Shown here in pieces: positions 1 to 6,106 of a DNA stretch of 44,576 nucleotides. Position numbers and translations under genes: made by a program. Below the pieces are notes generated by a model. That model did no database searches, was not told where the DNA came from, and saw nothing but the letters and a program-made list of their open reading frames with translations. Source of the stretch: a virus; the IMG/VR virus record IMGVR_UViG_3300046018_000237, positions 1 to 44,576 of that record; one strand, given 5' to 3'. Each line of letters opens with the position of its first letter. Positions within the stretch are counted from its first letter, which is position 1.

Positions 1-216
1 TTTCCCATGTCCAAGAATAGAAATTGCGAGAATAAGTCGGCTTGAGTATTTAGGACAGGTGTCCCCGTCATTAGGTACTTGTACTTCATAGGGAGCTTTT
101 CCATTGAGTACGCAACCTTCACAATAGCTTTAGTACGCTTCGCTCCAATGTCCTTGATACGGTGTGATTCGTCCAAGATACAAATAGTCGGCGGGTTATT
201 AATCACCGCTTGGCTA
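1..216. repeat. Left copy of terminal overlap (circular join)
   Basis: Bases 1-216 match 44361-44576 except for one substitution: T at 89 against C at 44449. The repeat lies inside the SNF2-type helicase gene, and the reading frame is continuous if the ends are joined. It is therefore either the overlap of a circular assembly or the redundancy of a circularly permuted genome, not a functional repeat within the gene. The substitution changes a Val codon to Met. Confidence 0.95.
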
Positions 217-554
217 AATACTGGGAATGCAAACGCCTCGAAATTTACAATAAAAATGCCATCTACGTAGGATGAATAAGCTGCCGCTCTTTGCGCTAAT
301 GTCCCATGTAATAAAAAAACTTTGTCTAAAGGAATCGCTGAATATTTAGCAATCTCACGCTTCCAGTTAGGGCCAACAGGAGTAGGCGCTACAATCAGCG
401 TTTTTAAGATCTTTTTATGAGTGTTAAATTTGTCTCTGATAATCTCGATCAAAGTACGGGTCTTCCCAGTACCTACATCAAAGAAAACGGCGAGGTTATC
501 TAATGACTTTGCTTTCGAGATAGCTTCGCTCTGGTGCTGCCACAATTTCTGCAT
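1..554 (-). CDS. SNF2/DEAD-like helicase, N-terminal part (continues across circular join to 44360-43502)
   Basis: This is the first part of a superfamily 2 ATPase acting on DNA or nucleoprotein. The ATG at 554 gives an N-terminus beginning MQKLWQHQ, followed by Walker A motif DVGTGKT (about residue 30), motif II DESH, and motif III MTGTP. The C-terminal half is at the other end of the window; joined, the gene is 1,413 bp and 470 aa, with the frame kept. The start overlaps the last 59 bp of the upstream gene, and a stop codon a few codons before the ATG limits the start to this position. No strong ribosome site is visible, so translation may be coupled to the upstream gene. SNF2-type helicases are common in phage replication and recombination blocks. 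The exact substrate is unknown. Confidence 0.9.
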   Translation of the reverse strand, partial: MQKLWQHQSEAISKAKSLDNLAVFFDVGTGKTRTLIEIIRDKFNTHKKILKTLIVAPTPVGPNWKREIAKYSAIPLDKVFLLHGTLAQRAAAYSSYVDGIFIVNFEAFAFPVFSQAVINNPPTICILDESHRIKDIGAKRTKAIVKVAYSMEKLPMKYKYLMTGTPVLNTQADLFSQFLFLDMG

Positions 555-753
555 TGGTTTTTGCTTTCATTGGTTCAGGAATTACTTCCGCGTTTACCTG
601 TCTGCTCGACATGATTTCGATAGAGTCATAATCCATCTTAACGTGTTTTGCAACCGCACCCTGAATATCATCACGATTAGGGAGATTAAGAAACAAACGC
701 TGCTCTTTTGCATTTGGCTCGGTGGTTTTCCAGAAGATAAAATACTTATTCAT
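496..753 (-). CDS. Hypothetical protein, 85 aa, upstream of helicase
   Basis: I do not recognise this family. The ATG at 753 is preferred over the TTG at 774 because AAGGA lies five bases before it. The N-terminus is aromatic (MNKYFIFWKTTEPN), and the C-terminal third is rich in Lys, Glu and Ala. Its 3' end overlaps the helicase start by 59 bp, in another frame, so the two are probably translationally coupled and expressed together. No membrane segment or cysteine cluster is visible. A small partner of the helicase is possible but only by position. Confidence 0.75.
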   Translation of the reverse strand: MNKYFIFWKTTEPNAKEQRLFLNLPNRDDIQGAVAKHVKMDYDSIEIMSSRQVNAEVIPEPMKAKTNAEIVAAPERSYLESKVIR

Positions 754-760
754 TTTTTCC

Positions 761-997
761 TTAAACGTAATCAATTAGAGAGTGAAGGGTTTTGCCTTCA
801 GGTAATGCATTAATACAGGCAGTACGAACTACGTCAAGCTTCGCATCTTCAAATTGAGCTTTTACTTGATCCTGCTGACGTTTGTTGAAGTTAGCGAGTT
901 CTGGCGCTTCAGGCATATCTGCTTGAACGTCCATAATTAGCTCTTCGTCACCATCAATCCCAACTACCTTACATTTCGCTTTTACTGACTTAATCAT
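761..997 (-). CDS. Hypothetical protein, 78 aa
   Basis: Family not recognised. The ATG at 997 follows a strong purine-rich ribosome site (GGGGAGAGG). The product is an acidic, soluble small protein with a Val/Ile-rich start (KCKVVGIDGDEELIMDV), suggesting beta strands, then a charged stretch. It has no transmembrane segment. It ends 7 bp before the start of the next leftward gene (496..753), consistent with one polycistronic message. Confidence 0.75.
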   Translation of the reverse strand: MIKSVKAKCKVVGIDGDEELIMDVQADMPEAPELANFNKRQQDQVKAQFEDAKLDVVRTACINALPEGKTLHSLIDYV

Positions 998-1080
998 AAT
1001 TGGCCTCTCCCCTTGATTCGAACAAGATCTCTCCTCCCCTCGTCAGGGTTATAGCTAGCATAACAGGAGCACTTTGCCAT
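994..1080 (-). CDS. Possible microprotein, 28 aa
   Basis: A 28-codon ORF fills the gap between two confident genes, and its TGA overlaps the next ATG in an ATGA arrangement, as is usual in this operon. It begins MAKCSCYASYN, with a CxC pair, and ends in basic residues. No clear ribosome site precedes the ATG, so it may not be translated. The tight overlap is the main support. Confidence 0.35.
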   Translation of the reverse strand: MAKCSCYASYNPDEGRRDLVRIKGRGQL

Positions 1081-1094
1081 TAAGCTAGGGAGAG

Positions 1095-1295
1095 TTACTT
1101 GTTTAGTTTTTTCTTAGCAATTGCTTTTAATTCCTCTAAAGTTTTTGGTCTATTATCTTTCTTCTCGCTTAAACGCTCTGGGAGTTTTTCAAGGTCCGTA
1201 TCTTTTGAATACGAATCAAATAGCTTCTGACTGATCTTACCTTCGTTCAGCATATTCTCGAATTTAGTCTTTTGCGCTAGTGATTTGAATGCCAC
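1095..1295 (-). CDS. Small conserved-type phage protein, 66 aa (GTG start)
   Basis: The start is taken as the GTG at 1295 because a run of six G sits just before it, and the resulting N-terminus (M-AFKSLAQKTKFENML) has the form often seen in small phage proteins (AFKSxAQxxKF). The alternative ATG at 1307 would add four residues and lies within the ribosome site. The rest is strongly charged and helical, with a basic Lys-rich tail. It overlaps the end of the upstream 58-aa gene by 19 bp. Function is unknown. Confidence 0.75.
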   Translation of the reverse strand: MAFKSLAQKTKFENMLNEGKISQKLFDSYSKDTDLEKLPERLSEKKDNRPKTLEELKAIAKKKLNK

Positions 1296-1453
1296 GATCC
1301 CCCCCATACTGGTAGGTTACCATCCATTGCGCCCATCTCATATACCCTTGTTAGGACCATCGCTACCAAGGAAAAGGAACTCTCTCCATGCTCAACCCCA
1401 AGACTCAAAAGTAGCTCCCGTGCCACCTCGTCAATGACTTCTTTTGCTTCCAT
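1277..1453 (-). CDS. Hypothetical protein, 58 aa
   Basis: This short gene begins at an ATG that shares one base with the TAA of the upstream gene (TAATG junction), a strong sign of translational coupling. The product is a mostly helical, acidic protein (MEAKEVIDEVARELLLS...). It ends inside the beginning of the next gene. No known domain was recognised. It fills what would otherwise be a 145-bp gap in a densely packed operon. Confidence 0.65.
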   Translation of the reverse strand: MEAKEVIDEVARELLLSLGVEHGESSFSLVAMVLTRVYEMGAMDGNLPVWGGSWHSNH

Positions 1454-1638
1454 TAATGTGACTCCAAGTCACGAGAAGCCTCGACTTTTAACTCGTAAAA
1501 CTGCTTAATAAGGGCCGCTAACGCCTGGTCAAACGCGTCTCCATTGCCTTTAATAGATCCTTCGCAAAGCTTCACCATATCGTCTATCTTTACGTATAAC
1601 TGGTCCTGAATCTTCTCTACATTAATTTCGTATGTCAT
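1453..1638 (-). CDS. Hypothetical protein, 61 aa
   Basis: Unrecognised small, acidic, probably all-helical protein (heptad-like spacing of Ile, Leu and Val, e.g. NVEKIQDQLYVKIDDMV). The ATG at 1638 overlaps the stop of the upstream 86-aa gene by four bases (ATGA), and its own TAA overlaps the next start. It is likely part of a coupled set of four tiny genes. Confidence 0.7.
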   Translation of the reverse strand: MTYEINVEKIQDQLYVKIDDMVKLCEGSIKGNGDAFDQALAALIKQFYELKVEASRDLESH

Positions 1639-1895
1639 GAATCTTTAGTCCTGTCTGGCCTTGGCTCTTTATTAGGGTCTATCGCGGATATATCTATGCA
1701 GCAACAAAATTGACTATTATAAAATAAATAAATAAGTCCTTCTTCTGCTAGTAAGTTTGCCTTTAAAAACAACTGGGCGTTAGCGGGTAACCCAAATTTT
1801 TTCAACACAGTCGCCCACACAGACCGATGTATCGGTTTCAAAAACCGAAGGTCATCACCATAGCATTCGACTTCGATTACATTTTTCTCGTCCAC
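1635..1895 (-). CDS. Hypothetical protein, 86 aa (GTG start)
   Basis: Family not recognised. The frame opens at a GTG at 1895 with AAAGGA immediately before it; the spacing is short, so the exact start is uncertain. The product has a Trp/Leu-rich middle, a CCC run near residues 64-66, and a charged tail (EPRPDRTKDS). It lies back to back with the rightward gene at 1945, so the 49-bp gap must hold at least the rightward promoter. It is the last gene before the operon is interrupted by that opposite-strand gene. Confidence 0.65.
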   Translation of the reverse strand: MDEKNVIEVECYGDDLRFLKPIHRSVWATVLKKFGLPANAQLFLKANLLAEEGLIYLFYNSQFCCCIDISAIDPNKEPRPDRTKDS

Positions 1896-1930
1896 ATCCT
1901 TTATTGTACTTGGGTAGTAAAGAATTTAAA

Positions 1931-1944
1931 CATAAACTTTATAT
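1931..1944 (+). promoter_or_regulatory. Candidate -10 element directly before the 1945 start (leaderless)
   Basis: CATAAA at 1931-1936 ends eight bases before the ATG, and the text between (CTTTATAT) closely matches the sequence before the TerS gene at 13618 (TTTTATAT). There is no ribosome site. A -35 box is weak (TTGGGT at 1910-1915, spacing 15). If used, transcription would start at or next to the ATG. Confidence 0.4.
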
Positions 1945-2226
1945 ATGAAAGTGCCTAGTAAAGTTAAGATAAAACGAGGCGTGTATTACAGTGTTGTTTG
2001 GCAGGAAGTTATACGGGACGATGTGTCATGCCTAGGTTTGTGTGACCCAAATGAGCGAATAATTTACCTTAAGCTTAAAATGAGTAATACAGACATTGCA
2101 AAAACAATGATACACGAAATTTGCCATGCGCTTACTTTTGAATGTAATTTTGATCTACCCCATAAAACAGTTTACGCATTAGAAGAATCAATTTTTAAGC
2201 TTTTGAAATTAAACAGATGGCTTTGA
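1945..2226 (+). CDS. HEXXH mini-metallopeptidase-like protein, 93 aa
   Basis: Residues around 54-60 read MIHEICHAL, the HEXXH zinc-binding and catalytic motif of gluzincin/metzincin-like peptidases. The small size, the N-terminal beta-rich half and a C-terminal helix containing an acidic residue (ALEES) that could be the third ligand recall compact SprT/M78-like domains, but I cannot assign a family. It is the only rightward gene in the first 7 kb. It starts without a Shine-Dalgarno sequence right after a -10-like box, and its 3' end overlaps the convergent HNH gene by 18 bp. A role in cleaving a host regulator is a guess from family behaviour only. Confidence 0.75.
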   Translation: MKVPSKVKIKRGVYYSVVWQEVIRDDVSCLGLCDPNERIIYLKLKMSNTDIAKTMIHEICHALTFECNFDLPHKTVYALEESIFKLLKLNRWL

Positions 2227-2691
2227 CCAAGATTTCTTTAGTGCAACCCTATTTATCGTTGATCTGGAAACGCCCATTATGGCGCTAACTTCTTTTTGAG
2301 TCTTACTCTTAAGAAGATTATTAATAGTCTCAACATCAAAACGTGTTAGTTTAGATTGCGGTAATTTCTCTCCGCTTTTGTACAAATTATTAATTAAGGC
2401 GTGATCTGTGTTCTTACGCCTATTAGACCATTCTAAATTACCAAGCCTATTATCATCTTTAATTCCGTTGATATGGTTGACTTCATCTAACAAAACACTT
2501 TGAGGTAAATAAACAGAAGCAACAAGCCTATGCACTAGGAAAGCTTTTCTCCCAGTGTTTGTAACCAAGCTTATACGTAAATACCCACCCACATAGTGCG
2601 GTTTTAGTTTTTTACCTGATATTAAACTAATTACATTCCCGTTTTCTGTTATGATGTATCTCTTTAAAACGTCTTCAATACTGTGCTTCAT
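2209..2691 (-). CDS. HNH homing-type endonuclease, 160 aa
   Basis: The N-terminal 60 residues resemble the substrate-recognition part of phage HNH nucleases (SGKKLKPHYVGGYLR...). The core has the signature VNHINGIKDDNRLGNLEW at about residues 70-88, with the paired His and two Asn of HNH_3 enzymes. A C-terminal helix-turn-helix (QKEVSAIMGVSRSTINR) is a NUMOD/IENR-type DNA-binding module. Such freestanding nucleases are selfish elements that spread by cutting phage DNA lacking them. It sits between accessory genes and overlaps the 3' end of the opposite-strand metallopeptidase gene, suggesting it was inserted here. The ribosome site is weak. Confidence 0.92.
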   Translation of the reverse strand: MKHSIEDVLKRYIITENGNVISLISGKKLKPHYVGGYLRISLVTNTGRKAFLVHRLVASVYLPQSVLLDEVNHINGIKDDNRLGNLEWSNRRKNTDHALINNLYKSGEKLPQSKLTRFDVETINNLLKSKTQKEVSAIMGVSRSTINRVALKKSWSKPSV

Positions 2692-2706
2692 AAATCATCA
2701 AACTAA

Positions 2707-2910
2707 TTAATCGCAACTAGCCCTTCTCCAAATTTTTACTTCACGGAACTGGTTTCCGTCGATCTCAGAAATGTTGTCATGCTCAAGCATGGTCATGTAC
2801 CCTTCGGCTGGGTAGTTTTTAAAGTAAGCTTCTTTCTCTTGGTTGACCGTATGCGGGTCGCCTGAAATCGTAGCTATCACTGAACTATAATCACCTTTTT
2901 CTCTTACCAT
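2707..2910 (-). CDS. Hypothetical protein, 67 aa
   Basis: Unrecognised. A strong ribosome site (GGGGGAGA) precedes the ATG at 2910. The sequence contains ISGDPHTVNQEKEAYFKNYP and later EGYMTMLEHDN, and ends in a basic WRRASCD tail. It looks globular and soluble. It overlaps the end of the upstream coiled-coil microprotein by 7 bp. Confidence 0.75.
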   Translation of the reverse strand: MVREKGDYSSVIATISGDPHTVNQEKEAYFKNYPAEGYMTMLEHDNISEIDGNQFREVKIWRRASCD

Positions 2911-3083
2911 ATGTCTCCCCCAACCCCATCTAAACTCGATTTAATTTCTGTATTATGCCTCGTACAACCGCTACAGCAACAAGAGAGTTTATCGAAGTGA
3001 TTTCGCAATCTTTCGATCTCTTTCTTCTGCTCCTCGACTAGCCTCCTAAGCTCTTCGTTTTCTTTAGCAATATCTTGTAGCAT
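2904..3083 (-). CDS. Coiled-coil microprotein with cysteine cluster, 59 aa
   Basis: The first 30 residues form a charged amphipathic helix with heptad Leu/Ile (ENEELRRLVEEQKKEIERL), a clear coiled-coil. It is followed by CCCSGC and a nearby His, which could bind a metal. GGGAGG lies 10 bases before the ATG at 3083. It overlaps the zinc-ribbon gene upstream by 46 bp and the next gene downstream by 7 bp. Function unknown; an oligomerising adaptor is plausible. Confidence 0.6.
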   Translation of the reverse strand: MLQDIAKENEELRRLVEEQKKEIERLRNHFDKLSCCCSGCTRHNTEIKSSLDGVGGDIW

Positions 3084-3256
3084 ACATTGCAGTTCCTCCC
3101 AGTGAACTTAAGCGTCCGTTTACCACAAGTGTAACAGCTTATTTCCCTACAAACAGGGCAAAGTAAATGCTTCGATGTGTGTAGCTTTGAACACTTGGTA
3201 CAGGGGTCGTATAGGTACTGCTTATCATTTCTGATTTCGTTGTAATCTTCAAACAC
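3038..3256 (-). CDS. Zinc-ribbon protein, 72 aa (GTG start)
   Basis: Four CxxC-type knuckles are spread over 45 residues (CTKC, CPVC, CYTCG, CNVC), so it should bind two zinc ions. The tail is Lys-rich, compatible with nucleic-acid binding. The GTG at 3256 overlaps the upstream gene's stop, and the frame runs on through the beginning of the coiled-coil gene. Small zinc ribbons in phage early operons often contact host RNA polymerase or nucleases, but nothing here shows the target. Confidence 0.75.
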   Translation of the reverse strand: MFEDYNEIRNDKQYLYDPCTKCSKLHTSKHLLCPVCREISCYTCGKRTLKFTGRNCNVCYKILLKKTKSLGG

Positions 3257-3884
3257 GGAAGTTCTTGTAGCCTAAAAGTATGGGGTGATCAACATCATAA
3301 TAATATTTCATTATCTCTGCCATATTATACTTCTTGATAAACTCTCTGAGCGGCTTGCTATTCCCCATCAGGTGGATCGCGTACAGGTTCAGGAAGCGGA
3401 GTTGCATTCCGCTTGCATCGGTAGCGCTTGTAGAACTCACGGTAAGCAGTATTTTCAGGATATTTCTCGTTAAAAAATTCAAGATTACATTCGGAAACGC
3501 AGCCGCAAACATCACTATCCAAACGTGGGGGAATCGTAGCATCTGACTTTTCCATAATCCATTCTTCTCCTTATAATCGTTTCTCATGAAACCTAGCTTC
3601 TTGATGCATGACCATAAAATCATGCGAGGCCATATTTTATTACCATCGATAAGCATCCTTACCCCGAAAGCGAGATAGTCATCGTGTGAGCAATTCCCGT
3701 AGGTGTTATCTGGTGTACGCCAAAGCACTCCTAGCTTTGAGCGCCAAAGACAAAGTAATGGGATGTGACGATTAAATGAATCATAAAAGATATTGTAAAT
3801 AACAGAATATAAAATTCCATTTCCTGAAGAGTCATCGCTCTTGTGGGTTTTCACGAGTCCGTACTTATCCAGCCACTCATTCAT
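3249..3884 (-). CDS. Hypothetical protein, 211 aa
   Basis: The longest unknown in this operon. It begins MNEWLDKYGLV after an AGGGGCG ribosome site and contains DDSSGNGILYSVIY near residues 17-30, a phrase I associate with uncharacterised phage proteins. One Trp/Phe/Ala-rich stretch (HVWIVMFAAAFPNVI) near residue 120 could be a membrane segment or a buried helix. Cysteines are few and unclustered. It overlaps the upstream gene by four bases. No function can be given. Confidence 0.8.
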   Translation of the reverse strand: MNEWLDKYGLVKTHKSDDSSGNGILYSVIYNIFYDSFNRHIPLLCLWRSKLGVLWRTPDNTYGNCSHDDYLAFGVRMLIDGNKIWPRMILWSCIKKLGFMRNDYKEKNGLWKSQMLRFPHVWIVMFAAAFPNVILNFLTRNILKILLTVSSTSATDASGMQLRFLNLYAIHLMGNSKPLREFIKKYNMAEIMKYYYDVDHPILLGYKNFRV

Positions 3885-4315
3885 TTATCGCCCCTTATTT
3901 TCGCTAGTGCCATATGTGCATTGCAAGATGGACAACTTTCAGAACACACCAAGCAGCATCCGTTGTGTTTCACTTTCTCCAAAGCCTCACACGCAATTTT
4001 AAGCTTTGTTCTCAGCTCTTCGTTTGGCTTGCGGAGGCCTCTATGAATAACATGGTCACACCATACATTTTTGTGTTTGGTAGTTATTTTACAAGTTGGG
4101 TTGTTACAGTAAATAGCCTCGACCTCTTTTTTCAGCTCTTCGATTTCCGTGGGATAGTCCCTAAGTGGGATAGTGGGATCTTTGGTAACGGCTCTGTAAT
4201 GAATTAACTCATCATTAATTTGCATATCCTCGTAAGCCGCTTCTAATTTAGAATAGTGCCTATCTGGGATGCTGCATCTACTTTCTAGAACAAACAAATC
4301 TTTAGGCTTACTCAC
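3881..4315 (-). CDS. Cys-rich hypothetical protein, 144 aa (GTG start)
   Basis: The start is the GTG at 4315, which overlaps the upstream TGA (GTGA); the longer frame to 4360 lies inside that gene. A middle CNNPTC knuckle with later CDH and a C-terminal CCLVCSESCPSC group give at least six cysteines that could hold zinc. A coiled-coil-like region (IEELKKEVEAI) precedes the first knuckle. It lies directly upstream of the 211-aa gene, with overlapping start and stop. Function unknown. Confidence 0.75.
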   Translation of the reverse strand: MSKPKDLFVLESRCSIPDRHYSKLEAAYEDMQINDELIHYRAVTKDPTIPLRDYPTEIEELKKEVEAIYCNNPTCKITTKHKNVWCDHVIHRGLRKPNEELRTKLKIACEALEKVKHNGCCLVCSESCPSCNAHMALAKIRGDK

Positions 4316-4587
4316 AGCGCGCCTCTCTTCTTCATCTCGTCCTCGATATAATTCGCCCAATCTTTAGGCCAAAGCATTTTACCGTAATGTTTAATTTCTG
4401 ACTTCTGCTCAGAGATAGCCTCTTCACTCCTCAACAAATCAAGCACCTCCTGCACCGTTATAGACCTTGCCCAAGAAGCGCCGCTATAGAATGCTATTTC
4501 AACGTGTGAATCGGTTTGATAATCATCGTAAGCATCGGCCGATTTTTGTGCCTTCTCCTCGAACGACTGTGGTTTTGGTTCACTCAT
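4312..4587 (-). CDS. Hypothetical protein, 91 aa
   Basis: The ATG at 4587 (MSEPKPQSFEEKAQ) is chosen because GGTGGGAG precedes it; the in-frame ATG three codons earlier lies in that ribosome site. The product is acidic and helical, with SGASWARSITVQEVLDLL in the middle, similar in style to the QGAQWAVDEVIRML text of the next upstream gene (4580..4819). The two may be distant duplicates of one small domain. Confidence 0.75.
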   Translation of the reverse strand: MSEPKPQSFEEKAQKSADAYDDYQTDSHVEIAFYSGASWARSITVQEVLDLLRSEEAISEQKSEIKHYGKMLWPKDWANYIEDEMKKRGAL

Positions 4588-4819
4588 CGCTCCCACCTTT
4601 CACTTGCTGCTCAAGCCAATTAGCTACTCTTTCTGGTGATGGGTTCACAAAACCATCATTTAACCACTGGCAAAGTTCACCATGAGTTAATGGATTTTTT
4701 AACATCCTAATCACCTCATCGACTGCCCACTGCGCTCCCTGAACAAATTGATACTCTTCATGCCATTGCGGTCTTAGCTTTTTAGCTTCCTCACTCAGCT
4801 TGGTTTTGAATGAACTCAT
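4580..4819 (-). CDS. Hypothetical protein, 79 aa
   Basis: Unrecognised helical protein with an AAGGAG ribosome site before ATG 4819. It has a QGAQWAVDEVIRML segment that resembles SGASWARSITVQEVL in the following gene. The C-terminal half carries WLNDGFVNPSPERVANWLEQ. It overlaps both neighbours by a few bases, so it belongs to the coupled series 5260-4312. Confidence 0.75.
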   Translation of the reverse strand: MSSFKTKLSEEAKKLRPQWHEEYQFVQGAQWAVDEVIRMLKNPLTHGELCQWLNDGFVNPSPERVANWLEQQVKGGSDE

Positions 4820-5022
4820 TTAGAAAGCTCCTTAATAAATCCAAGATGGTAGTAAATTTCTTTGATCTTATTATGCCAATCAATATGTTCTGAACCGTCT
4901 GGAACCATTTCATGTAGCTTGTCTAGGCAAAGCTCTAAACTGAATGCTTTATTGCTTATCTGTTTAAATGCTTCATTATTCTTAAAAACAATTGCTGCAA
5001 ATTCACCTTCTCTTGTATTCAT
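4816..5022 (-). CDS. Hypothetical protein, 68 aa
   Basis: Small acidic to neutral helical protein with no recognised domain. AGGTGAAAA precedes the ATG at 5022. The first part (EFAAIVFKNNEAFKQI) and the His/Trp text near residue 45 suggest a compact globular fold. It overlaps both neighbours by four bases (ATGA junctions). Confidence 0.7.
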   Translation of the reverse strand: MNTREGEFAAIVFKNNEAFKQISNKAFSLELCLDKLHEMVPDGSEHIDWHNKIKEIYYHLGFIKELSK

Positions 5023-5258
5023 TTTTCACCTAGCTTTTTAAAGTCACCGCGCTCTGCAATTTCTATGTGCGGCAAGTATTCAATCCACCAATCATCTACG
5101 GAATTTTCCTCAAATATTTTAATTTTATAAAGGCGGCCCCATCCTTTAACAAGTTTTGTCCCCAATAGCTCAGCATCGTAACCATCAAATTTTCCAAATT
5201 GAGCGCACCGAAAAGTGGTGCTTAGTTTAGTCCCAAAAAAATCACTAGCTTTACCCAT
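5019..5258 (-). CDS. Hypothetical protein, 79 aa
   Basis: AGGAGGTAGT immediately precedes the ATG at 5258, one of the best ribosome sites in the operon, suggesting high expression. The product has alternating aromatic and charged residues (GWGRLYKIKIFEEN, DDWWIEYLPH) typical of a beta-rich small domain. Family not recognised. Confidence 0.75.
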   Translation of the reverse strand: MGKASDFFGTKLSTTFRCAQFGKFDGYDAELLGTKLVKGWGRLYKIKIFEENSVDDWWIEYLPHIEIAERGDFKKLGEK

Positions 5259-5259
5259 A

Positions 5260-5400
5260 CTACCTCCTAATCACACACATCTCAGACCTTGAGCCGAGCA
5301 ATTGATTGTCCCAGCAGGGGGAATAGTTCTGAGTACACACGTTCTTCATCACGAAGAACACAATCAATAAAGCTAAAATGATATGCCATGAGTCTTTCAT
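5260..5400 (-). CDS. Single-pass membrane microprotein, 46 aa
   Basis: Residues 7-18 are a continuous hydrophobic stretch (IILALLIVFFVM) after a short charged start (MKDSWH), so one membrane segment is expected. Three cysteines follow. The ATG shares a base with the TGA of the methyltransferase gene. It is one of several tiny membrane proteins in this phage; function unknown. Confidence 0.65.
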   Translation of the reverse strand: MKDSWHIILALLIVFFVMKNVCTQNYSPCWDNQLLGSRSEMCVIRR

Positions 5401-5966
5401 CACTTCCCCCACTGTTCTGCCATAGCATCAGCTATGCCTTGATATGTTGTGCTTCTTAATTTCCATCTGTCTTTAGATGGCGGAAGTCGGTGAAGCCTTT
5501 GCTCTCTTCCTTCTACAATTTTAGTCGGAGTTAATTTAGGTAATCCCTTTAGCCACAAACAAGTTGCTTTTGTTTCACCATGCCCAAATTGCCACGGCTG
5601 AACTAATTGCGTCTGTCCTTCACCGATTATTTCTTTTGCGTATTTATGCATGATGGGATTCTCTACAGCTATCTTTGGGATACGCGCATTTAATAGCTTC
5701 TTAAAAAATTTAGCGCCATCCCGCATCTTTTCCCATCTCGATTTATCTTTATGCAACCAACAAACGCCGCTGTTACAAAGATAAGTACACGGGGGATGGG
5801 CAATCATCAAATCAAATCCGTCATTGATAATATCAAACACATCGCCTTGATAGTGGGGGCCAGGTTTATCAGTAGGGAGTAGGTCGCAGGATATAGCGTC
5901 GTGACCAAGCTTTATAAAAGCGTCTCTCACTGTACCTGAATACTCGCAAGCCACTAGCACTTTCAT
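5400..5966 (-). CDS. Small Dcm-like DNA methyltransferase homologue, 188 aa
   Basis: ATG 5966 is preferred over TTG 5978 because GGAG lies eight bases upstream. The N-terminus (MKVLVACEYSGTVRDAF) looks like the SAM-binding motif I region. HPPCTYLC (about residues 58-65) carries the Pro-Cys of motif IV, and VENP (about 101-104) matches the Glu-Asn of motif VI of C5-cytosine methyltransferases. At 188 aa it is about half the usual enzyme, and the target-recognition region is minimal, so it may be a divergent or non-classical enzyme. No cognate restriction gene is present. It may methylate phage DNA to escape host restriction, or act on another substrate. It sits between two membrane microprotein genes. 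Confidence 0.8.
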   Translation of the reverse strand: MKVLVACEYSGTVRDAFIKLGHDAISCDLLPTDKPGPHYQGDVFDIINDGFDLMIAHPPCTYLCNSGVCWLHKDKSRWEKMRDGAKFFKKLLNARIPKIAVENPIMHKYAKEIIGEGQTQLVQPWQFGHGETKATCLWLKGLPKLTPTKIVEGREQRLHRLPPSKDRWKLRSTTYQGIADAMAEQWGK

Positions 5967-6046
5967 CTTTGACTCCAAAAAATTAATGCAATGCTAAATC
6001 CTACCGAAGCTATTGCGAAAGATTCAGGCCATGTTAAGTGATTCAT
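5963..6046 (-). CDS. Membrane microprotein, 27 aa
   Basis: A 27-codon ORF whose TGA overlaps the methyltransferase ATG by four bases. Residues 9-23 are hydrophobic (FAIASVGFSIALIFW), giving a single short membrane segment followed by SQR. Its ATG in turn overlaps the stop of the preceding 20-aa ORF. Tight start-stop coupling supports a real gene; size makes it uncertain. Confidence 0.5.
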   Translation of the reverse strand: MNHLTWPESFAIASVGFSIALIFWSQR

Positions 6047-6105
6047 TTCTTTTTACCACCGCAAGTGCATGGAAACCAGATACAGCTAGGTTCGTGGTCC
6101 ACCAT
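6043..6105 (-). CDS. Possible 20-aa Cys-containing microprotein
   Basis: A 21-codon ORF lies one base after the stop of the HEXXH gene, and its stop overlaps the next ATG. The sequence holds three cysteines (SCIWFPCTCGG) and a KKK end, reminiscent of a SEC-C-like metal knuckle. Only weak ribosome-site text precedes it, so it may just be a translational bridge. Confidence 0.35.
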   Translation of the reverse strand: MVDHEPSCIWFPCTCGGKKK

Positions 6106-6106
6106 A

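Noticed and set aside
1-216. Direct terminal repeats like those of T7
   Set aside because: The repeat is inside a gene, ends without any feature, and matches what circular assembly gives. True terminal repeats usually lie at genome ends between genes and would need read-end evidence.
3285-3555. Plus- and minus-strand frames of 60-70 aa inside the 211-aa gene
   Set aside because: All lie wholly within a well-supported coupled leftward gene and have no start signals.
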